From positions 1,203,831 through 1,267,830 of the forward strand of contig VJWN01000002.1 in the NCBI GenBank assembly GCA_007644065.1: 64,000 bases of DNA, in the 5' to 3' direction. The position numbers and the translations under genes were made by a program. Below the pieces are notes generated by a model. That model saw nothing but the letters and a program-made list of their open reading frames with translations, searched no databases and was not told the DNA's origin. Of this stretch, positions 25,594 to 38,025 are shown one piece after another (the first letter of the stretch is position 1; each line of letters begins with the position of its first letter). Source of the DNA: Margaritispora aquatica (Eukaryota > Ascomycota > Leotiomycetes > Helotiales > Discinellaceae).

Positions 25594-26353
25594 TACAGGA
25601 GGGAGAGAATTTCACAATAAGGAGGGAACTGTCTATTTTCGCGTACATGTATGCAATATGGGAGGCATCGTGTTTTTTTCTGCACGAATATTACACTGGG
25701 TGGATCATATATCGAGCGAATACTTTTTTTGCGTAGGAGAGGATGCTTTTGGATTTTATGCATTGGTTGGATATTTTTGCTACGTTGTTGTTTCGTTTCG
25801 CGTTAGATCTGATAGATGGAAATACCCGTTGTTGTTTTTTTTTGTTTTTGTTTTTGTTTTCGTTTCCGTTCGAGACTTAGATCACGGGGAGGATCTAAGT
25901 GCGAGGAAGCGGGTGGTAGATAGAGAGAGATGTGTGCTTGTATAGTATCTAAGAAGACTTTTTATGAAGAGGAATACGGATGATATAGTTGAAACCTGGC
26001 TGTGGTTGACAGCAATGACAGATATACACCTCAAAATTTCTCTGATCCTCTTTAGTGAATAGGGAAGTTGTCAGGTTACCTTGATCCGCATCATCGTTTA
26101 ATACAATGAGTCTAGGATGTATCTCCACAACGCACTTATTCCATCCCACCATATGGAGTCGAATAACCTACAGATCAATGCTATTAACTCAGAATACTTC
26201 TCTACTGTTAGAGTCGATTGTTATCTATCAATCCTGCTATGATAAAACTTCATAATCGTGCTCAATTGAAATGCTATTGGTATTCATTCAATGTTCTAAA
26301 CTAAAATCACAAAGACAGTATATCAAACATTTACGGCTCTACACTATCCAACA
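25594..26353. other. Convergent intergenic stretch, no gene seen
   Basis: This lies between the 3' ends of the GPCR and monooxygenase genes. A T-rich microsatellite-like stretch of repeated TTTTTG units lies at about 25837-25862, within the probable 3' UTR of the GPCR gene. Confidence 0.5.
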
Positions 26354-27945
26354 TCACAAGTGGCTACTTACCTCCAAGTTTACATCAGACTTTCTAGCAC
26401 CATCTGCTTCTATACTATACTTTCTCTCTGCCATCTCCTTCTCCTTCGCAATCCTCGCCCTAGCTTCCTCATTGCCTCTCTTCCACATCTCGATTCGACT
26501 CACATGTCCTCTATCAAAACTCTCCCTCCAACTCTTCTCCCAAGGCACCAGCTTCCTCCCCTTTCCATCCTCCGTCGGCTCACCCGCCATGTGCCTGATA
26601 TCCTCGAAATACTCCTCAAAATGCGGATACAGCGCTGTAAATGGCACACCATCTCCCTTATCACTCACCCTTTTCTGCTCCCAAGCAACCTGCTCCTCCT
26701 TGTCAGGCAACGCAATCCTCCCCGCCAAAAACCTCGCAGCAAGAACAGCCTGCCACTCAAACACCTTGAATGTAAAACCGGCCGCCACCGCACCCACAAA
26801 ACACAGTGTCGGGTCTTCCATCCAAAAGACATGCTGATACAATCCCGGCAATCTATTCCCCCGAATCGTCTTTGCCATCTCCGGGAAGAAGGGCAAAGTC
26901 CAGGTGTATCCCGTGCCAAAGATAACATGATCCACCCCCTCCAAACTCGTCCCATCTTCAAAATGCACAGTTCGCTCCCCCGTCTCCCTGCTGGAAGTGA
27001 TATGCGAAATAGGTGGTCGACGCAAGATATTCGGATGCTGGAATGCGAAGTCGAAGAAATACGGGTGATACCGCCCGCGCACCACACAGTGGAGTGGCGT
27101 TTCGGCTACATCGGCGAGGGCAAACGATATGTCTGGGCCGGAAATGGAGGCACCCACCACAACGGTGCGTTTCCCGGCGTATTTCTCCGGTGTGCGCCAT
27201 GCTTTGGAGTGCTCGACGCTCCCAGGAAAATTGCGCGCTAGCTCAGCGAGACCGGGCGTGTGGGGGATGAATGGAACGGTGTAATGTCCTGCTGCCACGA
27301 GCACGGTGTCGAATTCTTCTGTCCACCAGCGATCTTCCTCTCCATTCTCGAGTGGCTGACGAAGAGTGAGGGTCCATTTTTGTGTCACTTGATCCTTGTG
27401 TATCAACTCTACAGTCGTGTTGTAAGACACCAAGTCGTTGTATCCGTTCCTGTTTAGTAGATCCTGTATGTACTTCTCTACATCTTTCCAATGCCTAAAC
27501 GGAGATTGGGGGCCATGTCTCGAAATATTGAGTGGGGTTCTATACTCTGAAAATGACTCTTGTGAGAATGCCATTGCAGTCACATCGATGTTTGTCTCAA
27601 GCGTAGGATAGATTGATGTCTCCGCAAATCGATACTGTGTACTGCGCGGCGTTGTAGTTGGCAAAGTCAATGGAATAGGCAATGTCTCGTCAGGAGATCG
27701 ATTCGCGATCTTCTCAAAATCAGGATATTGCTGCACATTATCCTCCGGATCCGCTATCCTATCTCATCTCATTAGAAACACATCTCAAGATGAGATAGAC
27801 AGGACACAAACCAACAACCACCAGCCTTTTCCCTTCTCTCAAACACGTGAATAGTATCAAACTCCTTCTCCTGCGCAAGAGCATCAACTGCGATAGCTCC
27901 TGCAGGACCTGCTCCAATAACTGCGATTGACTTGATGGGTGCCAT
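26354..27945 (-). CDS. Flavin-containing monooxygenase
   Basis: A class B flavoprotein monooxygenase of 512 residues that would oxygenate soft nucleophiles (N or S) using FAD and NADPH. Two exons (27945-27812 and 27758-26354) are separated by a 53-nt intron that splits Trp45. The FAD motif is GAGPAG at 11-16. The FMO fingerprint FPGSVEHSKAW is at about 222-232, and the NADPH motif GASISG at 247-252. The C-terminal FMO signature GTGY is at 326-329. There is no signal peptide or clear membrane anchor, so it is probably cytosolic. The C-terminal 60 residues are charged and rich in Arg, Glu and Lys. An in-frame Met lies 27 nt upstream (27972), but the start at 27945 fits families that begin a few residues before the first beta strand. 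The substrate is unknown; no biosynthetic cluster surrounds it. Confidence 0.93.
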
Positions 27946-28683
27946 CGTTACTTGGATGTGTTGATGTAACAACCAACTTGCTTATTGGAGAACTACATTT
28001 TTTTTATGCGACTCATGCCACTTTGTAAGTTCTATCTCGTGATTATGGTCTAAATTTCATCATCTTTTAGCTCTCTTCTAGCGCCGGTAAAGAATTCCGA
28101 GGAAATAAGAAAGAGGGGCGTTCCGCATATGCGGGGGAACGCTAACAACCTGACCTGTAAAACATGTCACAAAAGATGACAAGGAACAAACCAAGAGAAT
28201 TATAAATGTACAGCAGAATAAGATTCTAACCCCTTGTTCAAGATTAGACGAAAACAAGCGATGAACAAGCACAGGATAGTTATATCACATCTCTTGAACG
28301 GAAGCGATTGCACGATGATATATTCTGGATACTCTCCAGCTAGCGACTTCTCCTGCAAAGGCACAAACTCCTTGATAATTACAAATTGTAAAATGACTCA
28401 TTCCCATTTCCCCTTTCGCTCAATGATAGAGATTGAGCTATCTTTGCATCGATGACCGTGGCTTCATGAAAAATACAAAAAAGCAGAGGAGAAATATTGA
28501 CACCTTAGGCGCCCCCAACGCATAACGCTATGCATGAACATGCTGACCATTGACCGTAAGACACCTCTCCAGACGCCGATGACCTTCGTGAAACTAAAAT
28601 TTGAAGAAACGCCGAGAGTGAGCAGTTCGTTGTAACCTGATAAAAACAACCAGATTGCTAAAAGAAAAGGATACCAGCGATAT
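27946..28683. other. Intergenic stretch upstream of the monooxygenase, no gene seen
   Basis: It separates the monooxygenase start from the polo kinase 3' end on the same strand. No coding or RNA feature is visible. Confidence 0.5.
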
Positions 28684-31600
28684 TCAACCCTCCATGTCTG
28701 GTCTGATTTCGTGTGGCTTTCGTGGATCGAACCATGCCACTCTTCGTTCATCTGCACCTTGGCCACCAACTGATGCCCAAACGTGCTTGTATGGAATCTC
28801 AACGTTGACCTGTTCCCTGAAACCATTCCATCGTAGTCTTCCGGATGGCGACATGTCGCTCTTACCAAGACCACCATTCGAGATCCATTCTTTGATCACA
28901 CTCAATATAAATTCAATCTTTCTTCGGAAGTCATTGGCATGTGGGATGCCCTGGATCATGGGGTTGATCTCTGGACGCTTGCGAGTAGTTGTTCGTGCAG
29001 TTCGGGATGGTTTGACCATGAAATTGAGCAATGTCTGTAATGGATACGAGAGATGTTGGCGATCATCAAGAGCATTTGCGGCCATCGAGCCTCTTTCCTG
29101 TAGGTCGCGGGCAGCTTCGAGAGAAAGGTGGTAAAAGTCGCACCAAGTTCCATCCTCAGAAAGAACAATCTTAGTGTGATCAGGAAAGTTGAACTAAATT
29201 TATTAGTAAAATCTTGTGAATTATAAGGACAGCCGACATACCTGAAAGTGACCATCACCAAAAAACCAACAACCAACATCGCCCCATCGCTGATAAAATG
29301 TTACCACATTACCAGCTGCAGAAGCCGCACTATTAGGTACTCGGGTCAATTCCTCGTTAGAGTAGTAATCCTGGTCTCTTCCATATGCAACCATATAATT
29401 TGCAAATTTCTTCCAGAGAACAAGGTTAGCGCGTCTTCGACGATCCCACTCGTTGGTACCACGACCCAGCTTTCCGTTCTCCCCATTTTCATCAATAGGA
29501 AGTTTGTAGGTTCTTGGGTCTATCTGGGCACCCACGATTCCTCTATCAGGAGTGTGTTCGTAGAACTCTATGTTATGGCCCGAGAGAGGGACGACTTGCA
29601 ACCTATCGACATATCCTGTGTTTGATCTGTTTCGCAAGTGATGCTCAGCATTGCGAACAACAAGACAAGATGGTGGTAGCGTTCCAGCACTAGGATTAGT
29701 GGGATCAACAGATGTCTTTTTGAAGATGCAGCCTACGCTTCCATTGCTTAAAATATAGCCTAGCCCAAATTTGTTGGTATAGTCAACCCATTTAACAACT
29801 AGAATGTTGTTTGATGTCGACTCGGTGGCATTGATTGCAATTGACCGACTATGTAGGGCTCTTTCCAATTCGACTTGAAGTCTCCGAAGGCCGTCAAGAA
29901 TGATATCCGGTCGTGTCTGAGGCAATATTTGCAGCTTCTCCCTGGAGCTAAAGATCGATAGAGACTTTTCTGGGGAGGTAGGTGTGGTTCCACTTCTGTG
30001 TGGTTTCATTTCAGTTTCTATCGATCTGAATTGATTCACAACATCTGCTGCCAGTCGATTTTCAACATCGATAGTGGGTTCTGGTATAGCTGCTGGAACT
30101 TCAATCTTGCGCGAAGATGGTTTCCTTAAAGGAGCCGAAAGAATTGGTAGTGAATTTGATTCCATTGCTGCAGGGCGTCGTGCCAGGGGAGGTCTTGCTC
30201 GCTGCTGAGCAGCAAAGCTTTGCGGCACTGGCCTGGAACTAGATTGTGAAGCAACCTCATTGTTCCTCGACGAAACACTGGAATTCATGCTATCCATGAT
30301 ATTAGTTGGGATGTTTTCTTCACCCGCCTTTGAGATGGCGTTGACTTGCTCCTCAAGCCATTCATGAAAGGGGCGATAGACAATATCATCAGGCAAGGGC
30401 ACCTTGGGGGTGAGGCCTGCCTTCTCTTCTTCAGTACACTCCCGATAGGTGCTGGTATGACGTTTAGGGTTTGTGTTCCAAGGACCAACATCGCACTTGA
30501 TGCACAACTTCTTCAAGTTCCGAAGATAAGTCTTCTCCCTTCCTCCTCGAAGACCAACAGCCATGAATTGAGTTGGATCAGGATGCCTCTCGCGGAGGGC
30601 TGGCGTGATTTCCTCAGCTTGGGGCATCCACCCGCACGTGAAGAATGCATGCTGCACAATAGTATCTGGATCAGGTCGTTCTTCTGGAGCTCGTAGCAGT
30701 TCTTCGACAAGGGCTTTTGTTTCATCCGATATGAAGTTTTCAGATGTTTCCAATTTAGGCCAGTCATATTCTCGTGCTCGTGCCCTGCGATAGATCTCTT
30801 CTGGGGTTGCTGATTGGAAGGGTGGCTTTCCTGTGAGAAGAGCAAAGCTGCCATTATTAGTGTATGCTCATATGCATATCGATATTGACTTACATTATAA
30901 TACCCAAGCTCCAAATGTCAACTGCATGATCATGTCCACCCTTATCTTTCGACAAGATTTCTGGTGCAATGTAGTTTGGAGTACCGCACAATGTCGTTCG
31001 TCGAGCAGCTTGTAATTCTTTGCCTGTCATGAGCAGAGCAGCCAAACCAAAATCACCAACTTTGACATTCATATCCTTGTCCAAGAAAATATTTCCCATC
31101 TTGAGATCGCGATGAATGATCCCCTTTGAATGCATGTACTTGATTGCCCCAGTCATTTGGACTGTCCAGAACCGAACCTCAGGCTCTGTAATATATTTCC
31201 GCTTCTTTACCATGTCCATCAGTGATCCGTTGGGACAAAGTTCCAGGACAATGTAAGTGCACAGATTGTAACTGAAGGCCCTATGGAATTTGACGATATT
31301 GGCGTGCCTCATCTTTGAATGAATTTGAAGTTCTGTTTGAAACTGGAGAGTCTGTAAGCTTGGGAAGTTAACGACTAAGCGAGAATCAAACCTTCTGCTC
31401 CATCTTCTTTTGTGGCATGTAACTCTTCACAATCTTCAACGCATACTTTCGCTTGGTACCTACAAGCTCACCCTCATAGCAGATAGCGAACCCTCCTTTG
31501 CCGAGACAGTTCCCCGTCTTGTATATTGCTCCATCTTGCCGATCAGAGCTTGGAGGCTCCCGAACTTCTTCTGGTGGTGGTGGGGGATGATCCTTCTCCT

Positions 31601-31697
31601 TTTGTGTGAATTTTGCTGGAGGGGCAGTTTTTGGCTTGGGTGCAGCTGATTTAACTCGAATATGGGCGTTCACATCTCTGGGTGACAAGGCTTCCAT
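28684..31697 (-). CDS. plkA: Polo-like kinase (Cdc5/PlkA)
   Basis: A Ser/Thr kinase that drives mitotic entry, spindle function and cytokinesis. Four exons (31697-31392, 31342-30894, 30847-29242, 29193-28684) give 956 residues. The basic, proline-rich N-terminus is followed by the kinase domain: glycine loop LGKGGFA at 65-71, Lys88, HRDLKMGN at 179-186, DFG at 199-201, and the activation-loop Thr219 in TLCGTPNYIAPE. A linker rich in Ser/Pro leads to the polo boxes. Polo box 1 begins with KWVDYTNKFGLGY (Trp605). Polo box 2 holds the phosphopeptide pincer His793 and Lys795 in DHTK. Introns are 46-49 nt. The start MEALSPRD was chosen by family likeness, although the frame stays open for another 82 codons upstream. 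Confidence 0.96.
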
Positions 31698-32671
31698 ATT
31701 TATGCTGTCTGGGAACTGGTACTCCCACGCCAAGTAATTTTGGACCTTGGAAAAGAAGAACTCGAATTTTCGTCTCCGGACGAGATTATCGAATTTGAAA
31801 ACGGACTTCTCTGCCCTGTTCTTCTCGTGTATGGCGATGAGTAGGTCGATTGCCTGCTTCTCTTGGTCGTTATCGCAGCAGTAGATCTGCGCAGGTAGGA
31901 AGTTAGTAAAGAAGACAAGCTGATGATTCTCATTTTGGCGCAATATCCTTTGGCAATCGCGTGGAATCCTGAGCTCTTAACACAGCAATCTGGCTAGCAG
32001 GTCTAAGATACTAGATCTGCGCCCAGCAACGTGATCCAGCTCCTAAATGCTCAAGATCTCGTTGAAATAGCCTGTCAATTCATGAGGTCCGGCAACGGGC
32101 GAAAGCCTATGCAAATCGTCCAGGCTTTTCGAGATCGAGTCGCCGTCCTCATTTGGTCGATATAGCTTGAAGGTGACCCCCAGGTCGGTCGCAGGTTCTC
32201 GACTAAGCCAGTTGCCGGGAACAAGTGTGTATATGCGTTCATGGAGATATGCCAACATCTGATATTGGTAAATGAAAAGGAATAACTTACGGTCTGCTGC
32301 AGCGAGAACAATTTGATTACCGAGTGTCGAAATGAGAGAACACGCGATGCATCTCAAGTTGGTCGAAAGTGAATCGTTTGTCGGTTTCCTGGCTGGTCAA
32401 TGTCTTTTCATGGAAATCGCGAAAACAGAAGGAACGGTGTACTTCGGTTGGCAGGGCAACAGGGGAACCACTTCAAATTTACATATCGGCTATCTGGGTA
32501 GGTATCTGACACTTTGAGAACAGCTCAATGCATTGACACCACGCGCAAATACAATGGACTCGAAATCAGAGCCCAGTGCGAAACAACACTCATTCATATA
32601 GCCTGAACCAAATACGGTGCTGCATGGTCAAATTTGTATAGTTCGAAGCTGGTTTCTTCTCAACCATCACC
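31698..32671. promoter_or_regulatory. Bidirectional region between polo kinase and OPA3-like genes
   Basis: About 970 bp between divergent starts. On the polo sense strand an 82-codon extension (from 31943) is in frame with the kinase. A separate frame at 32357-32043 also looks protein-like but has no good splice partner. I treat both as leader sequence, possibly holding upstream ORFs. Confidence 0.4.
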
Positions 32672-33359
32672 ATGGTCCCTCTCCCCCTCTTCAAATTTGC
32701 TGCGCTTTTCGTGAGGCATATCTCCAAGTACGGCGCAGTATGTTCTTCTATCTATGGCAGATTTACAATGCTTACTCTCACAGAATTGGATCAAAAACCA
32801 GGCTCACGACCATCCGAGGTTCCGGACCATTGCTGCGAAATATGGCCAAACAATGCACCAGATAAACATGAGGATGGCAGTCACATTATTGCGAGATGCA
32901 GCAGCAGAAAAACGAGCAAAGGAAAAAGCGGAGGCTCCTACAGTTAAAACAAAAGAGCAAACTGCGCATGACGAGGCATTAAAGAAGGAGAAACAGGCAC
33001 GAGAGAAATTGACCCCGAAAGAACCAGTATCGACCAGCATATGGAGACGGAGATTTAGATCACTGCCAGAAGAGAAGGCAGTAGACTTGTTCGCTGATGT
33101 TATTGGAGATTCCTTTATACTTTTTGTGGCTGGTGGACTGATATTGTATGAGTATCTAAGGGCGAAGGGGAAACCAGATGTCAATGCGGAAAAGATCGCA
33201 GAACTAAATCGCAAGCTTGAAGAGCTCGAGTTGAGAGGGAAGGAATTGGAGGAAGCAGAGAAGCTACAGAAGGATCGTGTGGAAACACTAGAGCAAGCTC
33301 TAGAAGTGATGCGACAAGCTAGCATGAAGAAGAGGTCTCTGCTGGGGGTAACCTCATAA
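32672..33359 (+). CDS. OPA3: OPA3-like mitochondrial protein
   Basis: A 213-residue protein of the OPA3 family, whose animal member lies in mitochondrial membranes and affects mitochondrial shape. Two exons: 32672-32737 and 32784-33359. The N-terminus MVPLPLFKFAALFVRHISKY is the family hallmark and resembles a mitochondrial targeting helix. It is followed by NWIKNQAHDHPRFR and GQTMHQ, also typical. A Lys/Glu-rich segment spans about 60-105. The membrane-like segment DSFILFVAGGLILYEYLR is near 130-147. A C-terminal coiled coil (about 155-203) is rich in Leu, Glu and Lys. The gene is divergent from polo kinase. Confidence 0.9.
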
Positions 33360-33578
33360 CAGGAGTGACTATGAGCATTGGAGTCTGGATTTTGTGGCCA
33401 TGAGATTCTGCGTTGAAGGACTACACATGTCTTGTAGCGTAAAGCCGTGTACAAGCTATTATCTCCAGTTCAACAACACCCATATGTTCATACTTCAACA
33501 GTTCATGATTGCAAAGCCAATTGTATAGACTCTACTCCAAAGTATGTAAATTTTACACTAGATTTCAAATTTATCATC

Positions 33579-33797
33579 ATGCAGCGCCCGTTTTGGGTCT
33601 TTTCTTCTCTCTCGGTAAGTGGTTGCCCTTTGGGCCATGATAGCTCTACCTTTATTCTCCCACTCTATGTCCTATCCCAGTTCCCAATGTCATCACGACC
33701 TCAAGATCTTTCAGAATAAGATGTTCTGCTCCTCACTTCGTAGGCGCCCCGAGTGGTCAATAATTCGACGAATGCTTCTTTCCCAGCAGCAACCTAA
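33579..33797 (+). other. Spliced upstream ORF (29 codons) ending at the next gene's start codon
   Basis: The frame starts at 33579 (MQRPFWVFSSLS), splices from 33614 to 33744 (GTAAGT to GTAG) and continues for 17 codons. Its TAA at 33795-33797 directly touches the ATG at 33798. It could be a translated leader peptide or simply the spliced 5' UTR. Confidence 0.4.
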
Positions 33798-34497
33798 ATG
33801 GCAAGGTGAGCTTGGCAACTATACTTCGGGATATTACTGATGCTCTATGAGAATCGACACTTGACAGTCACGACATTGCCATACCTCTTCCAAATCCCAA
33901 TGGGCACCGAGACGACCCAGAGAAGTTCCGCTTCATCCTCATATCTGCGTCTGAAGTCGGATCGTCCGAGGCAATGGAGCGGATCGAAAGAGTTTATCAT
34001 CAACATGGTGGCAGCTTTGTTGGTATTATCTTCTTGCTCACTCCAAACCACGCTGGTACTGTGGCTTTTATGAATCTTCAACTCAGGTACGCTTTCCCGG
34101 CTCGCAGTATGGCTGAATTACTGACAACTCCAGTCTCCTTACCAGAACCGAGATGTCTATCCTGCCTTTGTGCAATCTTACGAGTCTACCCACAGCCCTC
34201 TCTGCCTTCCAACGCCAACTGGTTGCCAGCTCTCGTTCTCTCTCATCGATGCCAAAACTGAACTCGGCATCTGTCATCCTTCCTTACTGCTCGCTCAATC
34301 CTCCCATGCCAGAACATGCCAGGAACATCATGACGGATATCTGCCCAAATATTGCTGGTTTGGCAGAGGCTGCTACGACGGCTGATGGGCAACAGGGATT
34401 GAGGGATTATCTGTCTGATGTTCCATCGACAACTGGTGAGGGATCAATTGCAGACGATCTGATTGCCTTCTGGGAGCAGGAGTTTATTGCTGATTGA
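33798..34497 (+). CDS. Unrecognised 196-residue protein with an 8-nt first coding exon
   Basis: I do not recognise the family. Exons 33798-33805, 33868-34086 and 34134-34497 keep frame and give MASHDIAIPLPNPNGHRD at the start. The middle has a regular alternation of charged and hydrophobic stretches (FRFILISASEVGSSEAMERI, then GGSFVGIIFLLTP) that looks like a small alpha/beta fold. The C-terminus is acidic, ending FWEQEFIAD. There is no signal peptide or membrane helix. The introns have good branch sites (TTGACAG, CTGACAACTCCAG). The first coding exon holds only two codons and two bases. The start is forced, because an in-frame TAA lies directly before this ATG. A RecA-like regulatory fragment is a remote thought without motif support. 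Confidence 0.65.
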
Positions 34498-35170
34498 GCA
34501 CTGAGAGGGGCAGCTCTTTGTGGTTTTGGGTGAAAGGGAATTTGACCTATGCTGTACCATTGCTCTATTTGGCTTTCAATATACCCAAACTCATCCTCCC
34601 GCATAGAAGAAAATAAGGACACATTCCATCATCTTCGTTGAAGTTCTCACGATGTCAACTTCCCCATACTTGAACCCAATGCGAGACATCCCACCCACAC
34701 CAACCCATGAAAGTGACGTACTAAACCCTCAAGCCCCACCATCAAAACAAACAACATTCAGGCACAACACTTTTCCCACTCCAATTACAATCAATCCAAA
34801 CAAGCAAAAGGTATTGCCAAGTTCCTCAATCTGGAATACAAACAGAAACACCACCCCACAACTGACGATATGTGGTGAATTTGACCATGTCGCGTGAGTA
34901 GATACCCCTGTAAACCATGACATCACTGCCGCATTGCACCAGGAACCCGAGCTCAATCAGCTCATTCCTCGATTCAGTGACCCCTCCTCCGCCTTGTTGA
35001 ATTAGCTACAAAACCCCTTCTGTATCCCCTCCTTTCACTCTTCATACGAATACAAACACCGATACCAAAATCGAACTTGAATTCAACAATAACTACAAAT
35101 CAACTTCAATTTCCAAATCAACTACTACACAAACACCACTACCACCTACCAACCAAAACAAACAGCAATC
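34498..35170. other. Intergenic stretch and probable leader of the Rtc3-like gene
   Basis: It contains an 81-codon Pro/Thr/Asn-rich frame at 34652-34897 that I do not support as a gene. The A/C-rich run just before 35171 (CAACTACAAATCAACTT and similar) is a typical fungal 5' UTR. Confidence 0.45.
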
Positions 35171-35801
35171 ATGGCTCGCGGAGAAGCACAACAAGTCAAG
35201 TGTCACTACAAGGGCAAGGACGAGGATTTTGTCATCTTTGTTGATGATGTCAAGTCTGCCAATGACTGGAAGACAGACAAAAGTATTCCTCTTGCTCAAG
35301 TCGTCAGCGCGTTCAAGATCTTCGTTACTCACAAGTGAGTTCTTCCTTTCTTTCATCTGCAAAATCCAAATCTACCCCGCTGAGGGGTAGGTCACACCAC
35401 CACACTTTACGCCTCTGTGTGACATAACTCTTTTGAGTCGTTTCTTATGGAAGAAGTGTCAGTGCATCATGGAGATACAATAGCTGACAGTGTCTTGAAT
35501 AGGCATGGCGCACAAGGCACAATGGATGGAGCTTCCAAGTCTACACTTGAGAATGAATTCGGCACACATGTCGATGAGGAGGTCATCAAGATCATCTTAG
35601 AGAAGGGCAACTTGCAAGAGACAGAGGTTCGTATTTCCTTCCTCTAATTCACCTACCATCACAGTACATCACTCAACTCCACAATTCACTCTACTTCACC
35701 TTACTTCTACTTCTCCCTTTACACACATACTAACATCACCCCAGGGCGCCGCAAGACAAGGACCCAAGAACGACTCCATGGGAACCCGCGCAGGCCACTA
35801 A
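35171..35801 (+). CDS. RTC3: Rtc3-like protein with SBDS N-terminal domain
   Basis: A 114-residue protein. Three exons (35171-35334, 35503-35626, 35745-35801) with introns of 168 and 118 nt. The sequence (VKCHYKGKDEDFVIFVDDVK, then NEFGTHVDEEVIKIILEKG) matches the stand-alone fold of the Shwachman-Bodian-Diamond N-terminal domain, as in yeast Rtc3/Yhr087w, which is linked to RNA metabolism and stress. The last exon adds a basic tail, GAARQGPKNDSMGTRAGH. The long A/C-rich leader suggests strong expression. Confidence 0.88.
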
Positions 35802-38025
35802 GCGCTTCGCTCTTGTATACCCACCATATCAACATGGTACATGCCCATGTTGAACTGTACAACACACACCGCACTACACACCTCGAGTACACTCGACGGC
35901 GTTTGGAGAACGAAGGGAACAATCAATGGATCTTTGAAATCTTTCACGGAAAGGTCCCGACTGATCACGGAATGCAGCAAGCGAGCGAGTAGTTCTTATG
36001 ACTGATGATCTCTATGATGGGCTGTGACAGATTTGCTTTGCTGGATTACTAGCTAGCTAGCCTCTCTTGGGAACAGTCCTCACAAAAATACAAAAATGAA
36101 AATTGCTACTGGCAATCACAAAATGACGTTTACTTCAATTTGTGAACTTGCCCAATCCAAATGACAGTATAAATTGAATGCTCTCTGTGTCTTTCATTCT
36201 AAAGACACTGCAATCCAGATGAGTAAATAGGTGGGTAGGTAAGTGATCAACCAACAAACCAAGTAACGATATAAACAAGGAAAGGAAAGGCAAGAAAAGT
36301 AACGAAACAAAGACACGTGGATTTGCAAAGGTAATAATCGCTACCTTATTATATAAAAAAGCAAAATTCCATGACCGAAGAGTAGTGAGATAGTGAGGTA
36401 GGTAGGTACCTCAGTGAAGTAGTGAGGGAAGATGAGATTTTCTAACCTCCAACCTCCAACCTCCAACTCCCAACTCCCAAAACCAAAACCCACCACGTCT
36501 CAACTCACCTCACACAAACTCTGCAACACGGAACAACCCGAATCAACCAATCAACGCTCTCCCTCCCATCACGACGAAACATGACCTCTCTCGAGAGATA
36601 GAAGAGCGAAACGAAACGATCAAACATTTCTGTGAATACCTTCATCTTTTACATCTTTCTCTATTCTCTGTTTGCACTTGCTCTGTTCTAGTCTTCATGT
36701 TCGGCCTATTCGTTCAACCCATTCAACCCGTTCGTTCGTTGGGTTTATTATGTTGGGGGGTCGAGGCGTGAACGTCAAGCGAGATGGTGAGACGAGATTA
36801 AGATTCCACAGTTTAATCTATCTCAGACTCGGACTCAGATTCACGCCAACTCCTTCGCACCGTCAGATCTCATCGGTCGGTTGGTCGGTTGGTCGGCACA
36901 AAGCTTAATTAATTCTCTTTCCTTTCCTGTCTTGCCGCACTTTAATATCGGCGTTGATAGTGATAGTGATAGTGATAGTGACGCTTGATCTACGACCCAG
37001 GCAATCTACACGATGCACACGACTGGCGACTTGTGGGGGATTTAATTTACGTAGGGCGAGACATGAGGAGAACACACCAGACAAGCATCAATTTACACCA
37101 CACATCACCGCCCGCGATGACGACGATGATCGGGTTAATGTAAAAAATAATAATAATTTAATAAATTAAATTTGCGAGGTGAGAAAAGTTTGTTTCGACG
37201 ACAACGACAACGACGTTCTTTATTTTACCTATTCTCTTATTCCTGCACCTGTTCGTCGTTGTTGTACTATCGAACTTGGGCTCGAGTGAGCCGATGCACT
37301 CACCCTACCTCAAGTATGTTGTGGCTGTGACGATGACAGTGATGATGCGATGGGATGGGATGTGATGACGAGATGGGATTATTCGCATCTCCACTCACCA
37401 TCTTCACATGAGTTACCTACCTACCTTACTCCACGATACATTTGGAATTGCGAGTTGGGACTTGATTATTTGGTTCAGCAGTTCTTTGTTCTTTCATTCA
37501 ATCATCCTCTACTACACTACTACTCCTAACCCCCCCCTCTGTGTATCTGTCTGTCTGTCCATCTGCCGATTGAGTTTGGCATTACATCGACATTGACAAA
37601 GGACCACATTCCCAATATCGCCCTCGCCATCGCATTTCCCCAAATACACAATCATCTATTCCACACCCCTGTGTATACACAGCAACAATACATTTCCCCG
37701 CCATAGACTCTCAAGCGTAGTCTGTCTGTCTCTTTCTTTCTTCATCCAACAACAGCCAACCAATGTGCTGTGTGTATATATATGTATCAGACAGGCCTGT
37801 GTCTGCTTTCCTTCTCCTTCTGCTCTGCAAAAATAAAAAAAGAATAACAAGAAAAATTGATGGTAACAATAAAAAACAAAATGGTATTACGCCGGGGCAA
37901 TGCTTTCGGAAAACAAATGGTCGATCGGTGGGAGATCTGTGTACGGTTCGTGGCGGAAGTATGTTCGTGTACGATGATGTGGAGGTAGATGGGTGCATTA
38001 ACCCAAGCTCAAGATGCTGGCGCAT
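35802..38025. other. Convergent 2.2 kb intergenic stretch with simple repeats
   Basis: No gene is supported between the 3' ends of the Rtc3-like and the membrane-protein gene. It holds CCTCCAA repeats near 36443, (TGATAG)4 at 36955-36978, an AT-only stretch near 37140-37175, and pyrimidine-rich CTGTCTGTCTG motifs near 37548 and 37718. Confidence 0.5.
36955..36978. repeat. (TGATAG)4 microsatellite
   Basis: Four perfect six-base units, read directly. Confidence 0.95.

Noticed and set aside
28101..28200. Possible CRISPR or operon-like structures
   Set aside because: The window is eukaryotic; no regularly spaced repeat-spacer array exists anywhere in it and genes carry introns.
32043..32357. 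104-codon minus-strand frame upstream of polo kinase
   Set aside because: It looks protein-like in part, but removing the visible GTAAGT donor needs either a 32-nt intron or a frame change, and no family is recognised. Kept as part of the polo leader.
32804..33454. 216-codon minus-strand frame
   Set aside because: It is antisense to the OPA3-like exon, Ser/Phe-rich, and has no domain.
34652..34897. 81-codon Pro/Thr/Asn-rich frame before the Rtc3-like gene
   Set aside because: Low-complexity composition and its position in a probable leader or intergenic region. No motif and no termination context of a typical gene.
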